This document shows positions 10,367 to 21,184 of a stretch of DNA of 64,000 nt, one piece after another. Position 1 is the stretch's first letter. Each line of letters opens with the position of its first letter. The stretch is from Cheiracanthium punctorium (Eukaryota; Arthropoda; Arachnida; Araneae; Cheiracanthiidae). The DNA is taken from the NCBI GenBank assembly GCA_038373885.1, contig JAWZYV010018238.1, forward strand, positions 41,298-105,297, given 5' to 3'. The notes below the pieces were generated by a model, which searched no databases, had not been told where the DNA came from, and worked only from the letters and a program-made list of their open reading frames with translations. The position numbers and the translations under genes were made by a program.

Positions 10367-11060
10367 GTATCAGTAGCATTTATAGCTTTTCTACCGGAGC
10401 ACTCAAAATAATTCCAATACATGACGATCTGCAGCAGTTTAGAGACATTCATCCATTTCAAGCTTCATAGAACAACTACATAAGCGTTTATCCTTCTGTT
10501 AAGATGTTGTTGCTGCTGTTTCCAATGCCCTCTCGCAACCACAGAGGTGCCAGCTCCTCCATAAGGACAAAGGGTATGGCTTCCATTAGAGTGCGCTACA
10601 GTGGGAGGATGGCCGCCTTAGCACGAGGTCCCCTCATTTTGAACTTATTCCACAGCAGGTACCAACCCACTGAAATCTTCACCCACAGAGGTATCGTTTA
10701 ACCACTTGGAGCGCATTGGAGCCACGACAGATTTTACGATCACCAGCTCCCACAGCAGTCGAGCCGATAGCGAGCTGACCCTCCCAAGCACCTGCCAAAC
10801 TGGATAATGCTTCACTTGTCGTGTTCTTATGGGGGCGGAGTTTAGCGCCCAGACCACTGCAGGACTCTGTTAAGATGTGGAAATGAGTATTAAAGTTATT
10901 TTACAGGGTGTTGCAAAATTACATTAAAAGTTATGTACAGGTTTTCTTGGAGGGAATATCTCCAAAATCTCGATACATTTGAGGACAATTCATCGCCAAA
11001 TTGGACGCAATAATACTATTGTGCTGGAAATTCCTTCATAATAGATATATTTGGCATGTT
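10367..11060 (+). repeat. Family Z repeat, copy 2, split by an S1 SINE
   Basis: 10367-10480 and 10879-11060 match 7895-8010 and 8040-8200 respectively (GCACTCAAAA(T/G)AATTCCA, ATCTCC(A/G)AAATCTCG, CGCC(A/C)AATTGGA). The S1 SINE at 10508-10865 lies between them. Confidence 0.55.
10508..10865 (-). mobile_element. S1 SINE-like retroposon, full copy with 13-bp TSD
   Basis: Direct repeats TCTGTTAAGATGT at 10495-10507 and 10866-10878 bracket the element. On the minus strand it starts near GTCCTGCAGTGGTCTGGGCG, runs through AACTCCGCCCCCATAAG, GGTGCTTGGGAGGGT and GTAAAATCTGTCGTGGCTCC, and ends GAGAGGGCATTGGAAACAGC plus a short (CAA)n-like tail. Variable-length TSD plus a simple 3' tail indicate LINE-driven retroposition. 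At 358 bp it is one of the two best-defined S1 copies in the window. Confidence 0.85.
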
Positions 11061-11730
11061 TTATTTTTATTTTAAACTGGTAAAATCAAAAGTGGAACTC
11101 CGATCAATTTTTGCATTATTTTTGACATTGCAGCAGCGAAGAAATGTTTATTTTCATCGTTCACAAAATGCTTACTCATTAAACAGAGCGGTGTATTGTG
11201 AAATCAGATATCAATGAAATGGAGCACTAAAGGAACCAAAAAATTGTTTATCATAAGGACTCATTAGCAAATGTGCAGTACACGGTTTCTATTACGGGCT
11301 TTTTTTTTCTTTATAGTTATACTTTTCATTTTTCGAGTAAATCATTCTATCACTTACTAAAAATAATCGAGATGGATATTATAAAAAGAAAGAAAAGACA
11401 GTCAATCAATAACTGTTTTCTCAACTCTGCTCGAAAAGTTCAAAAGAAACAGTCGATATTTCGAACTTCCGGATGACTGCATCATGAACAAGTATCCCTG
11501 TTTTCATCCTTTTTTTTTTTTTTCTTCTTTTTTTTTTTTTTTTTTAGCTTATCTTGATCCTTTTTTGTCGGGGAGTGGGGATAATTCTTTCGATAGTTTC
11601 GGAAAAATAAAGATAAGTCGACGATTAGTTTGTGACGCACATATTTTTACATTGTTTTCTTTTAATTTATTTTATTTTATAAAAATCACGGACTTAGATA
11701 TAGGACGATCCCTGACGCATTCTGCTTATA
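11061..11730. other. AT-rich spacer with long T runs
   Basis: Oligo-T runs at 11510-11545 interrupt a spurious phenylalanine-rich frame. No gene or repeat match was recognised. Confidence 0.4.
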
Positions 11731-11732
11731 TA

Positions 11733-11985
11733 GGGTGTCCCAAAAAGGTGGTAACAGGCTTTAGTTCTTTATCTATTACACATAAATGGGCAGTGTCCGT
11801 TGAAAAAATGTTCAAAATAAGGTCGGAAATAAGACCCCGTTAAAAAAAAAAAAAATCCTCTCGACCTTCCTTACAAAAAGTGACACTTTTTTAATGTGTA
11901 CGAGACCCCCGTACAAAAACATTCCCAGTGAGTAAAATATTCCCCATACACTCATGAGGTCATGCACCAATTTTGAGTAGGGATC
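11733..11985 (+). mobile_element. Long-TIR element (family P), left end
   Basis: It begins GGGTGTCCCAAAAAGGTGGT and continues TTCTTTATCTATTACA, AAGTGACACTTTTTTAAT, CCGTACAAAAACATTCC. The same order is present at 15478 and, inverted, at 16171 and 32023. A matching right-end segment lies at 13990-14150, so 11733-14150 may be one element filled by later insertions. Confidence 0.65.
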
Positions 11986-12215
11986 GACCGATACCACATT
12001 TTCGCCGATGACCGATACCGATACTTTACCTATAAATTCATTTTTAGAAATAGCCGATACCGATACTTTTAAGCTATGGTATCGGCCGATACCGATACTT
12101 AACCGATACCGATACTTTACCTATAAATTCATTTTTAGAAATAGCCGATACCGATACTTTTAAGTTATGGTATCGGCCGATACCGATACTTAACCGATAC
12201 CGATACTTTACATAA
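11986..12215 (+). repeat. 91-bp tandem duplication, hAT-like end
   Basis: TAGGGATCGACCGATACC opens the block. A 91-bp unit starting CCGATACCGATACTTTACC occurs at 12012-12102 and 12103-12193, with a third partial unit after 12194. Each unit contains TATCGGCCGATACCGATAC, itself a short palindrome. The start resembles a hAT terminus, but the other end was not found. Confidence 0.65.
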
Positions 12216-12394
12216 TTTAATGTCATTTAAACCTATATCTGTATTCTGGATAGTTTTTGTAACGAGAGTGGAGTTCGCGTTAAAATGAATAACAGCATGA
12301 TGAAATTTGAGCCCAGTAGAAAGCATTAAAAAGAAAAAGCAGTGAATACATTGAAGTGTGAATTTACAGTAGTTCTAGTCTTTCTTTTCTGTTC

Positions 12395-12615
12395 AATCAT
12401 GGCGACGAATGGTCGAATTTATAAAAAGCTGAGCACTGGGAAGCGTGCGGGTTCGGAATTCTTTCTCCTCGCGTGGCTGTCGATCTAATGGTCTAGGGTT
12501 TGGGGCGATTTTCTCCAGATGTTATGTGAATATGCGTTAGACTCCCTTAAAAAGTCCTCTGCCCAAGCCCCCCATAGGTAGATGCCCCTCATTTAGGCTT
12601 GACAGAACAGAAACA
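12395..12615 (+). mobile_element. S2 tRNA-derived SINE
   Basis: A degenerate B box GGTTCGGAATTC is at about 12449, followed by TCGCGTGGCTGTCGATCTAA, TTTTCTCCAGATGT, GTGAATATGCGTTAGA and CCCTTAAAAAGTCC. The same series occurs in S2 copies at 26675, 37680, 31193 (minus), 56125 (minus) and 60284 (minus). Confidence 0.65.
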
Positions 12616-13550
12616 CGGGGGAGGGGGAGTTAAAGGGATATATTAATAAGAGAATCCATTTCCGGTGCCGACTGGTGCAAATATGTAAATCAATTTTTCT
12701 AAAGCTCTATTTTGTCGCCTGTTTGTTGCTATGAGCCAGATAAAAGGATTCCATATTAGACCCAAAACAGCTTCCTGTTTGCTCTTACTATATGTGTCTT
12801 TGTTTTTGGTTCATACCTCGATTTTGTGCTTACAAAAGTAAACACATGAAATTTATTCAACTTCAAAGCTTGCAAGTTTTATTTACATTTTCTTTAATTA
12901 TAATTCTTTCACATATGAAAATATTTTTTAGATTACTTAAACTGCATTAAATTGTGATAATGTATAAACTGTCTGTACAGTACTATGTAAGTACATATGT
13001 TTTTACATATTGTTCATTAAATACGTATGTAAATTCTTCCCTTAAAATGCATAATAAGTTCACATTAATTAATGTTTTATTTATCTGCTCCAATTATTTA
13101 ACCACTAAGTGAATTATTAAATGTTTTAGCAAGATTTCTTTTTAATATGAACTCATATGATCATTTTTAAGTTCTTTTTGAAAATCCGTATATTTTGATT
13201 CTCCGGACAGGGTTAAGTCACAATTAATCCGGATGATCCATGAATTTGATCTTTTCCGTAGGAAGAACAGATACACGCCGATTATTCCTGTGTTTTCCTT
13301 ATATATAAATACTATTAAGATATATGTTTTTTACCCCAAAATCTGAAATAAACTAAATAATAATTAGTATTACTAATTATACTAATACAGCTTCAACTTT
13401 TTAAATTAACAATATAAATAATTATTAGATATAGATAATTATTACATTTCTCAAAACAGATTGATACACAAATCCTAAGTTCTCTCATTAATCTGATAGA
13501 TAATAAAATCATTAAATGTTTGATAATTCGTACTTTTGATAGTGTTTAAT
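12616..13550. other. Gene-free AT-rich DNA
   Basis: No repeat family or exon recognised. Confidence 0.4.
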
Positions 13551-13559
13551 TATGACCAA

Positions 13560-13740
13560 CAGGGGCACCGGGCATTGATAGATTTGGGGGCCCCAAAATC
13601 TATGAAATTTGTTATATTTTTCATAAAATTTTGATATAAAAAATATTTCAGAAAAAACATTTAAAATTGGGGGCCCTTTCAAGTCGGGGGTCCTAGGCAA
13701 AGTTCCGATTTGCCCATATAATAATAAGGCCCTGCGCTTC
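13560..13740. mobile_element. Short hAT-like element
   Basis: The left end is CAGGGGCACCGGGCATTG and the right side has ATAATAATAAGGCCCTGCG. The flanking 8-mers ATGACCAA (13552-13559) and ACGACCAA (13741-13748) match at 7 of 8 positions if the right end is placed at 13740. Placing it at the CCCTG (13734) gives no TSD, so that boundary is uncertain. Confidence 0.5.
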
Positions 13741-13989
13741 ACGACCAAAACCACATCATACTTTAAAACTTCAACCTTTCAAAACCATCAAAAAGAGGTT
13801 TCCAAATGGAAGAAAATGTGCCTCACTATTTTCAGCAGACTTTTAAAATGTGAATATTCTTATCAAAATTTAAAATCACAGAATGCAAAACAATGTAAAA
13901 TAACAGAATTTTGAAGTGCATTTACATATTTTATTCTCTAAATTCGTGGATTGTCTTTACTCTTGAAAATTTCATTTAGATAATGAAAT

Positions 13990-14150
13990 GTAAGGAATAG
14001 TAACAGAGCACATTTTACTAATTGAGAATTGTTTTGTACCGGGATTCGGGGATCATATAGAAATTTAAAAAGTGTAAATTTATGAAAATGAACGAGGGGA
14101 GTTTTTTCTTAATGGAGTCTTATTTCCGGCCTCATTTTGAACATCGATCC
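13990..14150 (+). mobile_element. Long-TIR element (family P), right-end segment
   Basis: CACATTTTACTAATTGAG, GGGGATCATATAGAAATTTA, ATGAACGAG and CTCATTTTGAACAT follow the same order as the right half of the complete element at 15964-16110. The outermost ~50 bp are missing. Confidence 0.6.
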
Positions 14151-14164
14151 AACTGTCTGAAATT

Positions 14165-14265
14165 TTGGGTGGTTGTCTCCAGATGAACCCCTTCAGAAGT
14201 CCTCCACCCATATCACCCCACGAGTCAGATACTCCTCCTGCAGGTTTCCCTTAAACTTGACTACA
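14165..14265 (+). mobile_element. S2 SINE 3' fragment
   Basis: TTGTCTCCAGATGAACCCC and AGTCCTCCACCCATATCACC resemble the S2 tail region (TTCTCCAGATGT...CCCCTTAAAAAGTCC). The tRNA-like head is absent. Confidence 0.4.
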
Positions 14266-14299
14266 TAATTAATAAATTTTTTTTTCTTTCTAATAGTCG

Positions 14300-14550
14300 G
14301 GACCCTACTGCAGGCTTGGCCAACTCTCCTCATTTTGAACTCATTCCTGGTGAGTGACCTAGCACCTGAAATCGGCACCCCCAGAGGTATCGTTTCAACA
14401 TACAGGATGTTGGAGCCAAGACAGATTTTACGCACACCGGCTCCCGGTAGCCTTAACAGTTCCACAGCTGTTCACCCAAGAGAGTTCACCCTCTCAAGCA
14501 CTAGCCAAGCCGGCGCAGCTTCATTTTCCGTGTTCTTACGGGTGGGACTA
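14300..14550 (-). mobile_element. S1 SINE-like retroposon, partial minus copy
   Basis: In plus orientation it reads CTCATTTTGAACTCATTCC, CCTAGCACCTGAAATCGGCA, AGATTTTACGCACACCGGCT, CTCAAGCACTAGCCAAGC and GTGTTCTTACGGG, the reverse complement order of S1. The 3' tail is missing at the left. Confidence 0.65.
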
Positions 14551-14554
14551 TTTC

Positions 14555-15450
14555 AAAATCTAACGTTCTATATTATGTTGAAATATCATGTAAGGGGCGT
14601 ATGTACTAGTGGTAAAGTGATTTTTAAGTCGGATTTCTTTTTTTCCTGAGTACAATCTTTTAGGAATGTTTTCATAACCCAATAAATAGGTTTGTCAATT
14701 TTTCATTTTTAATCCACCGACAGATCCCTTTCAAAGAACCCATGCTCAGATTCATATTATTTTTAAACAAAACCAGGCGCAAAAAAAAAGTTACATAATA
14801 TCTCATGTACTGCTACACAATCCTCAGACACTGCTTTTGAACGTAAATGAGTTTTTCAGCAGGCAGACTTTGTGCACAAAGCTCTCGGAGGGAACATTCT
14901 CTTAGAAAACAAACTTAACATACTGCCTTTTAACCCATTTGTGCCTGGATATTTTTGCGACTTCTTCGATTTTTACTGATAACAGAAATAATAGATAAAT
15001 TTCTGATGTCAACTTCTTGAACAAGGGATGATTTCTTTTAAAATCATTATGCATAAAAATCGAAATATCAACATCCTACTGGGTCATGTTAAAATATTTT
15101 GTAGAGTTGAGGCTCAATACTCATGAATAAAGGCTAGGAAAAATAAATAACGTTTTCGACTAATAGCGAAAATGCCGTCCCAAAAAAGGGACGCTAGGCA
15201 TAAATGGGTTAATAACAGCATTACCTTGGATTTCGATCAAAATTGGGCAAGATGTCTCTAGTGAGCCTGCTGAAAGACCCATCGCCCACATGCACGTCTA
15301 GTCTATTTTGGAAAACACGTTATTTCCATTTGATTTAAATCACGCCTATAATAAAAAAACTGCTGCTAAGGATGTCGATATTGTAAACAACGGGGAAGTT
15401 TAAGGAGGGAAAATATTTTCTGTCTGGATTTATTATTTTTAATTTATAAT
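14555..15450 (+). repeat. Long dispersed repeat family L, copy 1 (holds a piggyBac MITE)
   Basis: It matches 16178-16530 (CATATTATGTTG, AAAGT(G/A)ATTTTT, CAATAAATAGGTTTGT, CTTTGTGCACAAAGCTCTC, GGGAACATTCT) and 17386-17700 (ACATGCA, CACGTTATTTC, GCTGCTAAGGA, GGAAAATAT). The relative at 16495 runs through TACTGCCTT without the MITE. Confidence 0.6.
14934..15208 (+). mobile_element. piggyBac-type MITE (copy 1)
   Basis: TTAA flanks both ends (14930-14933, 15209-15212). The ends are CCCATTTGTGCCTGG and GGCATAAATGGG, inverted to each other over about 12 bp. It contains AAAATGCCGTCCCAAAAAAG. Four more copies of 274-283 bp are in the window. A TTAA target duplication is the signature of the piggyBac superfamily. 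It has no transposase. Confidence 0.9.
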
Positions 15451-15477
15451 TTAATTCTATATGTAGAATATATATTT

Positions 15478-16171
15478 ACAGGACGTCCCAAGAATATGCT
15501 AGCACTCTCTAATTCTTTATCTATTACAAATAAGTGGGCAATTAAATTGAAAAAACTGTTGACAATAAGGTTGGACAAAAGATGACTTTTTGAAAATTTA
15601 AGAGAGATATTTTTTCTTAAAGTGACACTTATTAAATTTGTACATGACACCCGTACGAAAAAATTCCGCATTAGTAAACTGCCCTACTTATAAGGTTATG
15701 TACAAAACTTTTAAGAATGATAACCTAAGAAGTGGCAGAGGTATGAAGATAAATATATTATGACTTAAATCACTTTTTAATGGCTCTTGAAGGGACAAAA
15801 TAATGTCGAATGGTCGCATTTCAGGGAAATGACAGAAGGAAATATTTTTCCCACTCTAATAAAACATGTTTGCATTTAAAATCGTGTATAGTTCCCGATC
15901 ATCTTGTGTAAAGATATCTCTGAGACGTTTATGATGAAATCCTGAAATTTTGGACATCGCCTCATTAGTGTATGGGACACATTTTACTAGTTGGTATTTT
16001 TTTCGTAGGGGATCGTATATAAATTTAAAAGGTCTATTTTGGGGAAATGAACGAGTGGAATTTATTCTTAAAGTAGTCTTTTTTCCTACCTTATTTTGAA
16101 CATTTTTTTGTCCACTTACGTCTAATAAATAGAGAATGAATGCGTGCTACCAACATTTTGGGACACCCAGC
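15478..16171. mobile_element. Complete element with ~240-bp terminal inverted repeats (family P)
   Basis: The left arm starts GGACGTCCCAAGAATATGCT and the right arm reads inward GGGTGTCCCAAAATGTTGGT. The arms keep matching for over 200 bp through TTCTTTATCTATTA, AAGTGACACTT and ACCCGTACGAAAAAATTCC. The 694-bp element has no open frame. Related ends are at 11733, 13990, 31780-32023 and 63790-64000. I could not define a target duplication, so the superfamily is open. Confidence 0.75.
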
Positions 16172-16177
16172 ATATTA

Positions 16178-16530
16178 TGTTGCAGTATTACAAAACTGGG
16201 CGTAATATACTTGAAGTAAAGTAATTTTTGACAGATTTTTTTTTCAGAGAATTAGCTTTTATGAATGCATTTATAGCCTAATAAATATGTTTGTGAATTC
16301 TTCATTCTTAAACGACCAACAGACGGCTTACAAAGAACTGATGCTATGTTTCATATTATATTTGAACAAAATATAAACTCTCAGGTACCACTACACAATC
16401 TTCAGCAGTGGTTGTTTTTAAGCGTAAATTAGTTTTGCAGCAGCAAACTTTGTGCACAAAGCTCTCAAAGGGAACATTCTGTCAGAAAACAAACTTAAAA
16501 TACTGCCTTGAATAATAACCACCCCAGTTG
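16178..16530 (+). repeat. Family L repeat, copy 2 (MITE-free site)
   Basis: It matches 14570-14930 and then continues without interruption past the point where copy 1 holds the piggyBac MITE. Confidence 0.6.
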
Positions 16531-17385
16531 GAGCAAAAGCTTTACTGTCACCAAAATCGTACAACTGTGCAAAATTTTAAATCTATCTGGATTGGATGTG
16601 AGTAAGACATCCACCACAAGAACTGAAAAACTGCCACATAGCAAGTTGAATGAAAGGTGAGTGCTCTGAAATGGGAACATCCAATTAAAAATCTATTCAA
16701 AAATGAAATTTTATCCATCTTGACTTGAACAAATAGCAGATAAAATTAGAATATGGCTTGAATTTTGGAAACAGAAGTTGCATTTCTATCATGAGTGGGG
16801 AAACCGAACAAAAAATCATGAAAATAGACATTTTCATAAATTTTTACATAGCTATCTTGATATAACCCCCCCCCTTTCAAACTTTTAATTCATATCTTTA
16901 CTTAAATTTAAAAATAAGTCTTTCATTAATTCCTGATATTTTCACTTATTATTTAAAGAATCCACCAGTCTGTTCCGTTTTTAAACCATTGTAAAAGTAT
17001 AGTCGGAAACTATCCATGTTCCCGATTGGAAACGTGAGAGTGAACGTTGGAGTGAAAATTGTATACAATATTTTTTACCCTATTTAAATGACTAATAACC
17101 TTTCACTAACGCATTAGGAGAACAAATACGAAAAAAAAATTAAATAAAATAAAATATGGCTGGCTCCTGGCTCTCAATTCGGTAAGAAAAAAAAGGTAAT
17201 AGAAATCCTCCTGCAACAAAAATAAACATGTTTACCGATTCCTCTCCTACTAAACATTCTATAAACAGCTGTCTACTAATCGATAGAACATTTCTTCAAT
17301 CTCACTTAAAAAAAAAAGAAAAAAAGAATAAAAAAACTCACAGAATACTCAACCTCCCGAACGGCCCTTTGAACATAATTAGTTT
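16531..17385. other. Unassigned sequence
   Basis: A C-run lies at 16866-16874 and an AAAAT-rich tract near 17130. No gene evidence. Confidence 0.35.
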
Positions 17386-17700
17386 TGAGGCAGTCTTTAT
17401 AACCAAAACTCTCTAGAAAAAAATTCCGCCGGAAAACAAACTTTCTATGCTCCTTGAATAACAAAATTACAAAAGATTTTGATGGAAATTGTCGGAACAA
17501 AAAAGTACCCATCTCAATAACTAGTCTGAAGAGTCAGCCGCCTACATGCAGTTCGGTCGATTTTTAGAGTACGTTATTTCTTTTGCTCTAAATTAAACAG
17601 TTCGGGGGTGGAGAGATAAAAGCTGCTAAGGAATTCGATGTTTTCAATAAACATGGATGTTTTGAAAGGAAAATATAATGTATTACATAGTTCTTATTTT
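17386..17700 (+). repeat. Family L repeat, copy 3, partial
   Basis: CGGAAAACAAACTT, CTTGAATAACA, CTACATGCAGTTCGGTCGA and AAAGCTGCTAAGGAATTCGA follow the order in 14900-15420. Confidence 0.5.
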
Positions 17701-19290
17701 TAAATTACTTATCCGCTTTATGTTGTATCCATCATAAATTATTCGTAATAATGATTGGGTGACTTTAACGTAGTGATTACGTTCCTCCATAACAATTCTA
17801 TGGATGGGATCTCCCCCCCCCCATCCTCTTTATAAGTTTCAACATTACAGTAATGTCCTGTTATTCAGAGCTACACTTAATCCGAGATAGCGCTAAACTT
17901 TCTGCTCAAAAATAAACAACTTAAGATTCATTTCTACAACATTAAATAAAGTCAGTGGGATGCTATTTAAAATACGTTTTTACGATTACAAATCTGCTTG
18001 CTCGTTACATTTTCACTATTGGAGCTCTCTACACGTAACTATGGCAATGAAATAGACACACTATGAAGTAGAGAGTTATAAAACTTCAGTTAAATAAAAT
18101 TAAATATACATTTACAGGCTTAAATTGTACGATCGTAGTTAGAAAGCTATTAAGTTTTAGATATCAATAACGTTTTTCTGAGGAACTATTGATTGAAAAC
18201 AAAAAGTAAATTATAGGAGGAACATTGACGAAACCGCATAAACTAAGAATCAGTTTGGAAAATCGTGTCTTATGGAATCTTTTAATCGTGCCTGTCAACA
18301 GAGAGTTATAAAAAAGCACATTTTAATCTGTAAAATTGTAAAACATAAGCAGATTAATGAAAAACTCTAATTTATGGATTCACTGAATTTGTTCGATTGC
18401 CATTTTTATTTAAAAAATCGAACATGGTGTTTAACTGCTCATATTATAAAATGCGGATAGAGGTCGTCAAAATTGCATGCTTAAAAAAAATCCCCTAATA
18501 TGAACTCCACTTTTAGGAATTTGAGATGAAATGTTTTTTCCTTCATAAGGGTATTCATTTAAATTCAGCCTTATGAATATGCTTCTATCCAACGTGCATG
18601 TGTATTTTTCAATCAATAACTCCCCGGGAAGCTAATTAATTTTAAACGGACCACCTTGAATACATTATTTGAAATCCATGTTCTTGACTTAAGAACACAA
18701 ATATTGATTCGTGGATGCTTCAATAGAAGGAATATGAGTTTTTTTTTTGTGTGTGTGTCGCGTCCATTGAAATGGCTTAAAGAAAAAAAGCCGAAGTGGG
18801 TATTTTTTTAATTAAGGAGTCTTTACTTTTCATTGGGTCGCTAGTTAGTCCAGTAAATAAGTTTTTTTTCTTGTTTGTCAGTCTAGTCATTGGAAATATT
18901 TGTTCATTCGGAAAGGATTTTTAATTTCGGTCTCTATTGAAGGTTTTTTTTTTAGCAAGAGGATGTCGTTTCGCTCAATCCCAGAATTTTGTCTACAACT
19001 TTTTGTCTACGCGATCTTGTAGACAGGTTTTGTAGATATGAATTGTCCGGTGAAGATCTTTAAAATATGTTTTTCCAGATAACGTGTTTGTGTGTGTGTG
19101 TGGGGGGGGTTAATAAAATGTTGAAAGTCGCACAAAGTTTGCAATTTTTGATAATGGATCGCTAAGTTTGGTGCCGAAACGCGACCATTTATTATAAAAA
19201 CTAGCTGCGTGTCCGTTCTTCGCACGGTAGAAAACGAATACTATCCTAAAATAACTACCTGTGACAAAACAAAACCTCAAAAAAAAAAGT
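17701..19290. other. Gene-free AT-rich DNA with simple repeats
   Basis: (GT)n runs lie near 18750-18760 and 19089-19102, and a small imperfect hairpin (GTCTACA...TGTAGAC) at about 18992-19024. CTAGCTGCGTGTCCGTTCTT at 19201 is a common short motif of dispersed elements. No exon support. Confidence 0.35.
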
Positions 19291-19294
19291 AAGA

Positions 19295-19400
19295 AAATGT
19301 GATACATTCTCAGATTTTAAATACGCACTAAAGTGTCATAGATTAAAAGCGTATCCTAATAAATGTCTCGTCCCTATTTTCTTCCCTTATTTTTTATTTA
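19295..19400 (+). repeat. Tandem family R, 5' fragment
   Basis: AGATTTTAAATACGCACTAA, AAAAGCGTATCCTAAT and GTCCCTATTTTCTTCC match the start of the R arrays at 28340 and 34745. Confidence 0.5.
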
Positions 19401-19477
19401 TTTATTTTTGAGGGGGGGGGGGATTCTTCTAATATTAGAAATAGGAATATTTGTCAGTTAGTATCTTTGTAAGAGCG

Positions 19478-20060
19478 TCCCAGGTGGTATAGTGGCTAAA
19501 GTGCCATTCTATTACACCTAGGGTCCTGTTTCGATTTCCGGCTTGGGCTTTGCCGTCACTTAATAGGAGGTAACATTGGCCGCACACTGGGTGCCACCAT
19601 AATAAAATGGCCAATAATTCGGTCTAGCCCGCAGTGGACTGGGCGCTAAACTCCGTTCCCATAAGAACACGGCAAGTGAAGCAGCATCTGGCTTGGCCAG
19701 TGCTTGGGAGGGACTTCCCCCTCTCGGCCCGTCCGCTGTGGAACCGTGTACGCTCATGGGAGCTGGTGCACGTAAAATCCGTCGTGACTCCAAAGTCCTC
19801 CAAGTTGTTAAACGATACCTCTGGGGGATGGTCCCTCCTCTGGAATGGGTTCAAAATTACGGGACCCCGAGCTAAGACGGACTTCCTCCCACTGGGGCTC
19901 ATTGAAATGGAAGCCGCTCCTTCGGCCTATCGCCTGCCTATATAGGGGGATCTGTCACCGCAACGTGGTTGCCAGAGGGCATTAGCAACAACAACAACAA
20001 CATAATTCGGTCTTCAGCAGTCGCGAATGCTTAATGAGCAAGTGTCCACCCTTGGGAAAA
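19478..20060 (+). mobile_element. S4 tRNA-derived SINE, split by an S1 SINE
   Basis: An A-box-like GGTGGTATAGTGGCTAAAGT (19490) and B-box-like TCCTGTTTCGATTTCC (19523) mark a tRNA-like head, followed by TAGGAGGTAACATTGGCC. The order matches the S4 copy at 30960. The body resumes after 20013. Confidence 0.7.
19626..20001 (+). mobile_element. S1 SINE-like retroposon, complete, 12-bp TSD, nested in S4
   Basis: ATAATTCGGTCT occurs at 19614-19625 and 20002-20013. Between them lies the plus-strand S1 element: CGCAGTGGACTGGGCGC, AACTCCGTTCCCATAAG, GCTTGGCCAGTGCTTGGGAG, GTAAAATCCGTCGTGACTCC, GGTTGCCAGAGGGCATTAGC, then (AAC)n. 376 bp. Confidence 0.9.
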
Positions 20061-20061
20061 A

Positions 20062-21025
20062 AATCTTTGCGCAGATGTATATATGGGACGGGATCTGAAC
20101 ACTTTCCTCTTATTTTAAGCACGAACTATTATTTTAGCCAAATACTAACCTTTTTGAGTCTATTCCATTTTGAGTCTATTTTCCGGAGTAGTATACGGTG
20201 GAAAGGGTTTAAATTTTATATAAATTTTGAAACCTTTGTATTAAAATTTTTAAATATATATATAAATTTTGTAAATTTTATAATCCTGAGCGTTGCATAC
20301 ACAATTTACTATAAACAATTTTAAAATGTTGAGTGTTTTTGAAAAAATTTACCAGATATTTATAGTGAAATTGACTTTCAATCCAATTTTATAGCAAGAA
20401 TTCTGCCCCCCACTTCCTTAGCTGGACCTCGTTCCACGAGAAAGCTTATAGCTACGCCTGTGCAATAGTATGACAGAAATAATAATCGTTCCCTCTTATT
20501 CAAACATTTGCTTATCAAGTTGAAACGTTTTAAAAAATGCAACATTTACGGAACTTTTATTATTTACTTTTTCTTTTATGTATTACTTTTTATACGGAAA
20601 GTCATTTTTTTAAATTGTAGAATAAGCAACTACCTTCGTTTACTTTTCAGTTTTATCCCTTGTGATCGTGTGAATGGAGGAACTTTTTTTTAGCGGCTGG
20701 AGAAGGATAACTCTTGCATTACCCGAAACAATCCTTCTATCGATAAATACCCTGTTTGAAATAAATAAAACTGCAAAATAACACACATAAAAGTACTTAT
20801 CAATGTGGACACGTATCTGCACGATTCTGTTTTGTACAATTTTCTTTTCTTCTTTTTTAATAATATTTGCTTTTTTTTTTCTATGTTTTGTTTTACTACT
20901 TATTCTATATTTTATTTAGATGCACCCTGTTTCCACCCTCCTTCTCTTACTGTCCATGGTTTCTTGCTTTTTCCTTCTTCCGACAGGCAACTCGTTCTTC
21001 ACTTTTGCTTTCTGTTAGCATTTTT
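20062..21025. other. Unassigned AT-rich DNA
   Basis: AGCTTATAGCTACGCCTGTG at 20442-20461 resembles the terminal segment of a hAT-like end, but no partner was found. Other open frames are T-rich artefacts. Confidence 0.3.
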
Positions 21026-21054
21026 TTTTTTCAGTCCCCACTCCCTATTTATGT

Positions 21055-21110
21055 ATGGACTTCTGCTGCTGTTGACGAAGGTCGGGAGATTTTCACCCGA
21101 AACACTTGTC
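21055..21110 (+). ncRNA. Degenerate hammerhead-ribozyme-like motif
   Basis: GTTGACGAAGGTCGGG, a loop, then CCCGAAAC and ACTTGTC resemble the CUGANGA - stem II - GAAA core, with the CGGG/CCCG pair as stem II. The first core base is U instead of C and there are extra bases before the stem, so it is probably inactive or a coincidence. Similar motifs sit in retroposons of several animals (Penelope-like and others). Confidence 0.2.
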
Positions 21111-21184
21111 TAGATCAGCGTATCCCAACCGGTGGGGCGCACGAGGAAAACAGGCCAGTTTAAAAATAGTTTTTTAAATCTTTA

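Noticed and set aside
19560..19945. Several open frames on both strands of 60-103 codons
   Set aside because: All lie inside the S1 SINE at 19626-20001. The same frames are broken in the other S1 copies.
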